This document shows positions 57,496 to 64,000 of a DNA stretch of 64,000 nt, piece by piece. Origin of the DNA: Pelotomaculum schinkii (GTDB lineage Bacteria > Bacillota > Desulfotomaculia > Desulfotomaculales > Pelotomaculaceae); NCBI RefSeq assembly GCF_004369205.1, contig NZ_QFGA01000003.1, positions 124,001 through 188,000 of the forward strand. Direction: 5' to 3'. Both the position numbers and the translations under genes were made by a program. Under the pieces are notes generated by a model. The model did not search any database, was not told where the DNA came from, and was given only the letters and a program-made list of their open reading frames with translations. The first letter of the stretch is position 1. Every line of letters starts with the position of its first letter.

Positions 57496-58884
57496 ATGCA
57501 GCTACCTTTATTACAGGAAATTGTTATTGATCAGTTTGCTGGCGGTGGTGGTGTTAGCGAGGGGCTTGAAAACGCATTCGGTCGTCCGGTTGATATCGCT
57601 GTCAATCACGACGCCGCAGCCATCGCTATGCATCGAATAAATCACCCGGGGACCAAGCATTATCAGGAAGATGTGTGGATCGTTGATCCGTATGAAGTTT
57701 GTGCAGGGCACCCTGTCGCCCTAATGTGGCTGAGCCCGTCGTGCACGCATCACAGTATTGCGGCAGCAGGAAAACCAAAAAACGAACAACTGCGCGGGCA
57801 AGCATGGTTGTCGGTGAAATGGGCAAAAGCTGTTCGACCGAGGGTACAAATCCTTGAAAATGTTCGTGAATTTCAATCGTGGGGGCCTTTGATGGAAAAC
57901 GGGCAGCCGGACCCAAAACTTAAAGGTCTGACATATCGCACCTTTGTAAGTGCAATGCAACAGCAAGGGTACACCATAGAAACAAAAATTCTCCGTGCCT
58001 GTGATTTTGGAGCTCCTACAAGTCGGGAGCGTTTTTTTATGGTCATGCGTTGTGACGGAAGGCCTATTGTGTGGCCGAAGCCTACCCATGGAGATCCAAA
58101 AAGCAAAGCGGTGAAGTCCGGCAGATTGATGCCCTGGAAGACGGCGGCTGATTGCATAGACTGGTCTTTACCATGTCCCTCCATCTTTGAACGCCGAAAA
58201 CCTTTGGTAGAAAAAACGCTCAAGCGGATAGCCAAAGGAATACGACGCTTCGTGATCGAATGCGATGATCCTTTTATCGTTCCCGACGATGCTGCCGCCG
58301 GTAATTTGACAGATAAATCGGATATGGTTGTAGCTTTCTTGTCAAAGTATTACGGCGAAGTTTCGCCAACTGAGGCCCGCGGTCAACGTCTGGATGAGCC
58401 CCTGCACACTGTTAGCACGGCAAATAGGTTTGCACTGGTGACAAGTCATCTGATCAAGTTCCGGGGAGACAACTACGGTACGGCTACCAGTGAGCCACTT
58501 CCAACGATTTCAGCCGGCGGAACGCACATTGGAGAAGTGCGGGCTTTGTTAATTAAGTATTATGGCACTAATGTTGGCCAGAATTTGAATGAGCCACTAC
58601 ATACTATTCCGACTAAACACCGTTTTGGACTGGTGCTGGTTAAAGGAACGCCTTATCAGATTGTTGACATTGGATTCCGCATGTTAGAACCGCATGAATT
58701 GTACTTGGGGCAAGGGTTTCCTTCCACATACATCTTTAGTGGTTTTGAAGTGAGCGGGAAACCGATCACCAAGGCTGAGCAGGTGGCCAAGTGCGGAAAT
58801 GCGGTGCCGCCTCAGTTTGCCGAGGCGTTAGGTCGGGCTAATTTGCCGGAGCTTTGCACTGGCTCTGACAGGTGGGCTATGTAG
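57496..58884 (+). CDS. DNA cytosine C5-methyltransferase, phage-type orphan
   Basis: A 462-residue Dcm-family enzyme. Motif I IDQFAGGGGVSEG, motif IV LSPSCTHHS with catalytic Cys83 (SC in place of the usual PC), motif VI ENVREF at residue 121, motif VIII TSRERFF and the C-terminal GFPSTYIF...AKCGNAVPPQF are present. Between VIII and IX three repeats of EPLHTVST/EPLPTISA/EPLHTIPT replace a normal target-recognition domain. No restriction endonuclease adjoins, so it is likely an orphan enzyme protecting phage or element DNA. Confidence 0.9.
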   Translation: MQLPLLQEIVIDQFAGGGGVSEGLENAFGRPVDIAVNHDAAAIAMHRINHPGTKHYQEDVWIVDPYEVCAGHPVALMWLSPSCTHHSIAAAGKPKNEQLRGQAWLSVKWAKAVRPRVQILENVREFQSWGPLMENGQPDPKLKGLTYRTFVSAMQQQGYTIETKILRACDFGAPTSRERFFMVMRCDGRPIVWPKPTHGDPKSKAVKSGRLMPWKTAADCIDWSLPCPSIFERRKPLVEKTLKRIAKGIRRFVIECDDPFIVPDDAAAGNLTDKSDMVVAFLSKYYGEVSPTEARGQRLDEPLHTVSTANRFALVTSHLIKFRGDNYGTATSEPLPTISAGGTHIGEVRALLIKYYGTNVGQNLNEPLHTIPTKHRFGLVLVKGTPYQIVDIGFRMLEPHELYLGQGFPSTYIFSGFEVSGKPITKAEQVAKCGNAVPPQFAEALGRANLPELCTGSDRWAM

Positions 58885-58924
58885 AGTGATTTTGATATGA
58901 AAGCGAAGCAAGAGAGGTTCCATG

Positions 58925-59557
58925 ATGGAGAAGTTAACAGGTTATGAAAAATTAAAAGCTGCAGTCGAAAAAGACTGCAATGAGGGAAGCGGTTGCTTCA
59001 ATCCTAACGGATGCGATAACAAAAATTATAAGCCGGGCGGCAAAGATTGTTTCCACAAATATTGCGATACATTCAAATGGGTTATAGAACGGGCGAAGCA
59101 CTACGCTGAAAAACTTGGGCTTAACTGGGAGGATGTGCTTAATCAGTGGGAAGCCGATAGACGTTACTGGTATATGAATTATTACCACGAACTTAACCAG
59201 CCGGAAATAGGAAGCAACTATGTACGGGCGTTTGAAACGGTCAGAGAAATGCTCCAAAGTGTTGGAGACAAAGGTTTCCGCTGTCCTGTTTGTGGAGGCG
59301 TTTCAACGGACCCTTACACTTGTAATAGTGGGATGAAGTTGAATAACGGAATGATCTGCGATTGGAAAGTATATGGGTTGCTTGGGGACCTGGGTAAGGG
59401 TGTGTTCGTGTACTGCAAAGACAAGCTGAGAGGAGAAACAATCTTTACACCTATAGCTTGGGAAAAGATTGGTGTAGTTGACAGGAAAAAAATGTATAAG
59501 GTTATCTGTTTGGGTGACTATGGCTATTGCCCTTGCTCATTAGTGAACATTGAATGA
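58925..59557 (+). CDS. Cys-rich phage-like hypothetical protein (paralogue 2)
   Basis: A 210-residue paralogue of the protein at 54634, roughly 80% identical over the shared part (KLGLNWEDVLNQWEADR, RCPVCGGVST, CNSGMKLNN). All cysteines are preserved. It has a different C-terminal tail (KVICLGDYGYCPCSLVNIE). Two ATG codons (58922, 58925) follow AGAGAGG. Two copies on either side of the methyltransferase suggest duplication or the joining of two related prophage segments. Confidence 0.75.
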   Translation: MEKLTGYEKLKAAVEKDCNEGSGCFNPNGCDNKNYKPGGKDCFHKYCDTFKWVIERAKHYAEKLGLNWEDVLNQWEADRRYWYMNYYHELNQPEIGSNYVRAFETVREMLQSVGDKGFRCPVCGGVSTDPYTCNSGMKLNNGMICDWKVYGLLGDLGKGVFVYCKDKLRGETIFTPIAWEKIGVVDRKKMYKVICLGDYGYCPCSLVNIE

Positions 59558-59635
59558 TTTTATAAATCCGTTAATTCTATATATGCTAATATTGCACGTT
59601 TTGTTAATTATGTGCATTAAGGCAAGGTGAAGCCG

Positions 59636-59986
59636 TTGGAAAATAAAATATCAAAACGAATGGTAGCTGCACTGGAAAATATGCGTCAATATGGAGATTA
59701 TGAGCTATGGGAGTTGCTGTACTGGAATTCATGGCACGCAATCATAGGTGTTGGCCCTCCCAGTATTCGTACCGATACTAAAATAGTTACGCATAATAAA
59801 GGTAGCAATAACCAACCGGCATTTCCCGTAATTGCTTCTTTTCAATACTATTTAGCAATGCTGTTTCATTGCATATTCTGTCTATTAATGTATTTTCAAT
59901 CACCGAATACCTTTCGTCGATGGCTTGTTTATTTTCGATATCCTTTAATATTTCCTCGGCTTTTTTATCGCTATATGACTCTTTAA
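59636..59986 (+). pseudogene. Chimeric frame: phage-like gene start fused to antisense sequence
   Basis: The first ~45 residues (ENKISKRMVAALENMRQYGDYELWELLYW) look like a real small protein with AAGGTGA before TTG 59636. From about 59800 the frame runs antisense through the opposing gene at 59787-60152, giving unlikely protein. Truncation of the original gene at this junction is inferred. Confidence 0.45.
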
Positions 59987-60152
59987 GTATTGTTAGTTTT
60001 TGAATTAAATCAAATAAAACTACTGAATATAAAACTACTATACAAGAACGATAATTGCCATTATAGTAAGTCGACAGCACCTCTTCTAAATAGACTTTGG
60101 TTTTTTTGCTAGTAACATTTTTTATTTCTTCGTCGAGAATGAAATCCTTCAT
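59787..60152 (-). CDS. Hypothetical protein, 3'-truncated
   Basis: A 121-residue protein starting MKDFILDEEIKNVTS; the segment VLSTYYNGNYRSCIVVLYSVVLFDLIQKL and the following YSDKKAEEIL are typical of a clostridial family of unknown function that is normally longer. The C-terminus ends abruptly with PVGYCYLYYA at the junction with the phage-like block. GAGGAG precedes ATG 60152. Nothing is seen in the 220 bp upstream except an AT-rich stretch and a terminator. Confidence 0.6.
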   Translation of the reverse strand: MKDFILDEEIKNVTSKKTKVYLEEVLSTYYNGNYRSCIVVLYSVVLFDLIQKLTILKESYSDKKAEEILKDIENKQAIDERYSVIENTLIDRICNETALLNSIEKKQLREMPVGYCYLYYA

Positions 60153-60370
60153 AAATATAACTCCTCTTAAATTTAGCATTATAGACAAAACATTACGGTA
60201 CGAAAAAATTTAAGTAGTATGTATAGTTGATCTAGCTCCATGAGTTTCTGCTTATTGAGATGCATTGTAGAATAGGCCAATAGTTATTAAATGGAAAATT
60301 CAATATGAATAGTAAATCTCCTCCCGTTCAAGAAAAATATTCGGTAAATATGTCTTTCCCGAACAAAATC

Positions 60371-60397
60371 AACCCGGTAAGCCGGGTTTCTTGTATT
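60371..60397 (+). terminator. Terminator-like hairpin
   Basis: AACCCGG (60371-60377) pairs with CCGGGTT (60382-60388), followed by a T-rich tract, just before the recombinase gene. Confidence 0.65.
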
Positions 60398-60415
60398 TTA
60401 GGGGGTGATTAATGC

Positions 60416-61309
60416 ATGGAAAATACTTCGGGAAATATTCTAAATGAATTTTTTGAGGAGATTTACTCTGAGGGTGCGGCCCGAAGCACGGTAGAAGCGT
60501 ACCGAAAAGACTTGACATATTTTTTTAAATGGTACGAAGAAGTAAACGATCAGTTACAAGATCCGGAACAGATAACCAGCATCGACCTCCGGGAGTATCA
60601 AAATTTCCTACAAAATGAAAAAGAATTAAAACCGGCAACGATAAATCGAAGAATGGCAGCGCTGGAAAAGTATCTTAAGTGGGTGAAACAGGCCGGATAT
60701 ATTTCCCGCCTTCCAAATTTCCCAAAAACGATCAGGGAGCAGAAGGTTCCGCCGAAGTCCCTGGGTCGCACGGAACAGAACCGGTTGTTAAGAGAGGCGG
60801 AGAAGCGTTGCAATACCAGGGATTTTGCTCTATTGCGATTATTGATGAGCTGTGGCCTGCGGGTGAGTGAGGCCGTGGCCATTCGACTTATGGATCTGGA
60901 TATAGGAGAGAGGCACGGTCAGGTAATCGTGAGAGGTAAAGGAAACAAGTGGAGAGAGGTGCCTATACCGCCAGATGCTCGTAAAGCACTGCGTGAGTGG
61001 TTGGCATACAGGGAGTTATTACCGGCTTATACTAACTCTCCATGGCTTTTCCCGAGCCGGAATGGTGAATATATATCAGCGCGGTACGCAGAGCAGGTAG
61101 TTAAGAACCTGGGGCAATTCGCCGGTCTAAATATTCACCCTCACATCCTTCGTCATACTGCTGCCACAAATATGATTAGAAGCGGTGCAGATTTGGTGAC
61201 AGTGGCCCAGGTATTGGGACATTCTAACCTCAATACTACAGCCATATATACAAAACCAGGTAACTATTCAGTAAACCACGTAGCAGTAGCAGGAGCTATA
61301 AACTTGTGA
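60416..61309 (+). CDS. Tyrosine recombinase/integrase (XerC/D-like)
   Basis: A 297-residue tyrosine recombinase. The N-terminal SAM-like domain (about 8-95) precedes the catalytic domain with Arg149 (CGLRVSEA), Lys175 (RGKGNK), His243-Arg246 (HILRHTAA), His269 (LGHSN) and the nucleophile Tyr278 (TTAIYT). It cuts and rejoins DNA at specific sites. Position at the edge of the phage-like block and beside IS66 suggests an element integrase rather than housekeeping Xer. G-rich ribosome site before ATG 60416. No attachment site could be defined. Confidence 0.92.
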   Translation: MENTSGNILNEFFEEIYSEGAARSTVEAYRKDLTYFFKWYEEVNDQLQDPEQITSIDLREYQNFLQNEKELKPATINRRMAALEKYLKWVKQAGYISRLPNFPKTIREQKVPPKSLGRTEQNRLLREAEKRCNTRDFALLRLLMSCGLRVSEAVAIRLMDLDIGERHGQVIVRGKGNKWREVPIPPDARKALREWLAYRELLPAYTNSPWLFPSRNGEYISARYAEQVVKNLGQFAGLNIHPHILRHTAATNMIRSGADLVTVAQVLGHSNLNTTAIYTKPGNYSVNHVAVAGAINL

Positions 61310-61838
61310 TAACCCCGACAGTATTTTTCAGTTCCCGATACTCTTCGTTAAATCTTTTTCGTATGCCGCTGCCATAAGTAATATTATAGGTAGTTATCAA
61401 ACTGTCATAAATGATTTTACCTTCAAAGGGAAGAAGGACCGCCTTCGAATAAAGAGGCAGGGCATAAGAAGGAAACAGTTCCTCAATGTGACTGGCTATG
61501 CCGACTACACCATAGAGCTTGCCGTTACCCATGAAAACAGAGTAGTTCTTCAGGTGTTTGTAGATTAGAAAATCACCAATGACCCTCTTTCTCCAGCTCA
61601 CCACCAGTGATAGTTCCCGCTCAGAGAAGCAAAGAGGGTTATCGGTGACTATACGGTTGATAATATCATCGCTTTCCCAAAGCTTGTCGCGGACCGGCAT
61701 AATCGCGGTGGGGTCGACGTCATCAGCACCGGACGTATTTTTAAGCCCGGGTACCACCTGGTAGCAGCCATTGGTGTAATCGATCAGTTTAAAGAATACT
61801 TCATAGAACCAGACCGTATCTTCCCTGGTCAGCTTCAT
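61296..61838 (-). CDS. Hypothetical protein next to the IS66/DruA-like unit
   Basis: A 180-residue protein (MKLTREDTVWFYEVFFKLIDYTN...) with LSLVVSWRKRVIGDFLIYKHLKN and GIASHIEELFP. ATG 61838 follows GGAGAGG; the upstream frame to 62015 is not needed. Its end overlaps the integrase end by 14 bp in convergent orientation. The family is unknown; it lies downstream of the DUF4338 gene on the same strand and may belong to the same insertion. Confidence 0.6.
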   Translation of the reverse strand: MKLTREDTVWFYEVFFKLIDYTNGCYQVVPGLKNTSGADDVDPTAIMPVRDKLWESDDIINRIVTDNPLCFSERELSLVVSWRKRVIGDFLIYKHLKNYSVFMGNGKLYGVVGIASHIEELFPSYALPLYSKAVLLPFEGKIIYDSLITTYNITYGSGIRKRFNEEYRELKNTVGVITSL

Positions 61839-61983
61839 CGGCCAACCTCTCCAATCTGCGTAAATTGCGGGTGACTTGCTAAAATCATTCGTAAATATAA
61901 TTAACACCAGCCGGCCATCTTCGTTAATCACTATAACAAAAAAAAGCGTCCCTTGGAAGGATACGCCGATAATAAAAGCAAGG

Positions 61984-62862
61984 TTAAACCAGAAACATGC
62001 GAAAGTTTTTATCAAGAGGGTAGAGATAGATATCCTTTACCGGTACCTTGTGTTTATGAAACCTGTCCAGTTTACCCCGGCCCTGGGTGGCGCCGACATA
62101 AATCCAGTTGGCCGCCTTGTAACAGGTACCGGCAAAACGATCTTTCTCAACAAAAGTCTCCATGAGCACCGGCCTGTAGCCATAGACCTCCTGCCAGTCC
62201 AGAGGCAACCTTTTAGCACAGAGAGACAGGATCTTTGAGGCAAGGTGTTGGCATCGCACCCAGGGCAGGATCAGAAAGCGGGAGTTACCGACCAAAAGAT
62301 GCAGATTTTGCACCCGGCGCTCTGCGCTCCAGCCGATCCAGGCGTCCCTGGGCCCCACCTTCCAGGCTGCGGCAGAAAACCCGATGGCGCATAGATAGCC
62401 GGCCGGCGAGTTGATCAGATACCGGAGCTGGGCGCCCGGCAAGGGAGTGTAGCCAAGGTAGTGATATCGGTCGATAAGCTCGTTCCAGAGGGAGGAGTCC
62501 TTTTTAGAAGCAACCCGCTTTAGTTCCAGGGGTAGCAGGGACTGCAGCTGTCCGGCGATGTTTTCTTTAACCTCGCCCTGCTTCGTCCGGCGGGAGAATT
62601 TCTGCCCGTTGCCATTGGTTGTCCTGGGCTCCGGCAGGGTGATCAGACCGCAGCGGTGCAGCCTTAAGAGCAACACCCGGCAGCTCATGTCTTTGAGACC
62701 TCCGTCCGGCTTGCGCCATGACCAGGCCAGACAGACATCCCGTGAGATCTGCGCACGGGTGGCGGATGGATTAGCATCAATAATCCGGCGGATTATTTCC
62801 AGGTCAGCAAGGCTAAGGAGCTTGCCGCAGATAGTCCGGGGGAAGTCAGCCAGTTGCAGCAT
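61984..62862 (-). CDS. DUF4338 / DruA-like protein
   Basis: A 292-residue protein. An N-terminal HTH-like part (LADLEIIRRIIDANPSATRAQISRDVC, LLRLHRCGLITLP) is followed by the DUF4338 core: DRYHYLGYTPLPGAQLRYLI, GFSAAAWKVGPRDAWIGW, NSRFLILPWVR and YGYRPVLMETFVEKDRFAGTCYKAANWIYVG. DruA of the Druantia anti-phage system belongs to this family, but solitary copies are common inside transposons. The start overlaps the IS66 transposase end by 17 bp, with GGGGGGAAG before it, implying coupled expression as an IS66 passenger. Confidence 0.82.
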   Translation of the reverse strand: MLQLADFPRTICGKLLSLADLEIIRRIIDANPSATRAQISRDVCLAWSWRKPDGGLKDMSCRVLLLRLHRCGLITLPEPRTTNGNGQKFSRRTKQGEVKENIAGQLQSLLPLELKRVASKKDSSLWNELIDRYHYLGYTPLPGAQLRYLINSPAGYLCAIGFSAAAWKVGPRDAWIGWSAERRVQNLHLLVGNSRFLILPWVRCQHLASKILSLCAKRLPLDWQEVYGYRPVLMETFVEKDRFAGTCYKAANWIYVGATQGRGKLDRFHKHKVPVKDIYLYPLDKNFRMFLV

Positions 62863-64000
62863 GATGCTTCCCCCCGGTGCGCATGCCATATTTCCGGATG
62901 ATCTCCTCCGGAATGTTCCAGGGAAGATAGCGTTCCAAATGAGGCGGCGCTCCATTGCACCCGGCGCAGGCGTCCAGGTAATACCTGAGATAAGCCTCGA
63001 CATCGAGGTCATGTTTTGCTGCCGTCTGCAAGACGGACATGGAGTAGGCCAGCAGGTTGCCGCTCCATACGGAGTGCGTTCCATAATAGTTTTTACGCCC
63101 CAGTGCGGCAGGCCTTAACATACGCTCGGCCAAATTGTTGTCCATGGGCACATAGGGGTTATCGACAAAGACCGTCAGCCCATCCCAGTGTTTCAGAGCG
63201 CTATGCAAAATCTTTCGCTGCTGCCAGTGGAGGCTGGGATCTGCCAGTTCGGCACTAATCGAATTCAGCATTGATTCCAGGGCGCTTTCCAGTTGCTCAT
63301 TCGCGGCAGCAAAGAGTTCCGGTTTATCCAATACGGCCAGCCGCTCATCATTCAGGCGGTAGATGGCGGAAATCCTTGATACCCAAAGCTCCGCCCATGC
63401 TTTGAGGGCATTAAGAGATTTACCGGCATCAACGAAATCCCGACGGAAGTGAGACCAGCAGAGCGCCCTGACCAATCCCTCAATGAGAGCTGCCAGCTTG
63501 CCGTAGGCGGAAAACCGGTCGCAGCTGACAATGCCCCTGGCATCCTCGCCGAAATGTTTCCGGGGGACATCACTGGAGCGGGACTGATCAAGGACAAACA
63601 CCACCGTCATGGGCGAGACAAAGACCCACAGCCACCAGTGCCAGCCCTGTTTGCCGCTCGCCTGGACAAAGTTCATCCAGCCGGTCTCGTCAACATGCCA
63701 TTGGCTTTCGCTGCGATTGATTTCCGCCAGCAAGAGATAGAGGGGATAAAGGAGCGGTTCCAGCTTTTGGAGCATGCCGGTCAAGGCGCCCTCACTGATT
63801 GCCAATCCCTGCATCCGCATAATCGTGACCATCCGGTGCAGGGGAATCTGGAAAAAGAATTTCATGATCAGGATATGGGCCAGAAAAGCGTTGGAGAATT
63901 TCCCCTTGGGTATGACCTGAGGCGGTTTACCGGCAGTCACAGCTCTGGGGCCGGGGCAGTTGCAAGTGCTGAAGGCCTTCTTGCGTACATGCTTCTTGCA
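62846..64000 (-). CDS. IS66 family transposase (partial at window edge)
   Basis: The frame is open beyond 64000. Visible are part of the zinc-finger region (CKKHVRKKAFSTCNCPGP), then TAGKPPQVIPKGKFSNAFLAHI, the DDE core with VDETGW, SCDRFSAY and PMDNNLAERMLRP, and the C-terminal YLPWNIPEEI. It catalyses cut-and-paste transposition of IS66-type elements. The accessory tnpA/tnpB genes would lie outside the window. No terminal inverted repeat could be identified on the left. Confidence 0.93.
   Translation of the reverse strand, partial: CKKHVRKKAFSTCNCPGPRAVTAGKPPQVIPKGKFSNAFLAHILIMKFFFQIPLHRMVTIMRMQGLAISEGALTGMLQKLEPLLYPLYLLLAEINRSESQWHVDETGWMNFVQASGKQGWHWWLWVFVSPMTVVFVLDQSRSSDVPRKHFGEDARGIVSCDRFSAYGKLAALIEGLVRALCWSHFRRDFVDAGKSLNALKAWAELWVSRISAIYRLNDERLAVLDKPELFAAANEQLESALESMLNSISAELADPSLHWQQRKILHSALKHWDGLTVFVDNPYVPMDNNLAERMLRPAALGRKNYYGTHSVWSGNLLAYSMSVLQTAAKHDLDVEAYLRYYLDACAGCNGAPPHLERYLPWNIPEEIIRKYGMRTGGKHHAATG

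Larger units (their letters stand above)
61984..64000 (-). mobile_element. IS66-type element with DruA-like passenger (partial)
   Basis: The overlapping transposase and DUF4338 genes form one minus-strand unit that continues past the window. The left border is uncertain; it may include the 180-residue hypothetical gene at 61296. Confidence 0.65.

Noticed and set aside
61984-62862. A complete Druantia defence system
   Set aside because: Only a DruA-like protein is present; the large DruE helicase and other components are absent, and the gene is coupled to a transposase.

Overview
The window looks like a chromosomal segment of a moderately GC-rich, spore-forming Firmicute of the Peptococcaceae type (Pelotomaculum/Desulfotomaculum-like). 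This is an inference. It rests on gene content (YerC, GatCAB, Amj-type flippase, GerP-like spore proteins, a ykkC-type riboswitch before the purine operon) and on many GTG/TTG starts with strong GGAGG ribosome sites. No tRNA, rRNA or CRISPR array was found.

Layout. 1-5.8 kb: end of a glycosyltransferase, DUF1015, MazG-like protein, an anchored protein, then hpt-guaA. 5.9-10.7 kb: accessory patch with a broken hicA beside intact hicB, a Fic/HTH module between two 425-bp direct repeats, a BlaR1/M56-like remnant and small regulators. 10.8-14.4 kb: multi-PAS histidine kinase and a serine beta-lactamase-like hydrolase. 14.9-24.9 kb: de novo purine operon purE-B-C-F-M-N-H-D behind a probable PRPP riboswitch. 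25.1-32.4 kb: yerC and hisD-C-B-H-A-F-I, interrupted twice by a ~410-bp structured repeat. 32.6-38.4 kb, minus strand: aroF-tyrA-aroB-aroA-pheA behind a Phe/Tyr leader-peptide attenuator. 38.6-44.3 kb: pcrA, a small membrane protein, amj, ligA. 44.4-46.2 kb: AT-rich stretch with GerP-like genes and a ligA fragment. 46.2-49.8 kb: gatCAB. 50-54.4 kb: DUF2164 remnant, homocitrate-synthase-type enzyme followed by an isocitrate-dehydrogenase fragment, then CBM25 protein, glycosyltransferase and a truncated sugar nucleotidyltransferase. 54.4-60.2 kb: phage-like block with direct repeats, paralogous Cys-rich proteins, a decayed DUF5131 gene and an orphan cytosine methyltransferase. 60.4-64 kb: tyrosine recombinase and an IS66 element carrying a DUF4338/DruA-like gene; the transposase runs off the window.

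The core is biosynthetic: PRPP feeds both the purine and the histidine operons, and the aromatic operon has its own attenuation control. Intergenic spaces are heavily seeded with a repeat family ending in a palindrome that contains AAGAACCGTCCCC. The strongest candidates for new biology are the 410-bp his-operon repeat, the aromatic leader attenuator, the nested palindromic repeats and the hicB-flanked Fic module.
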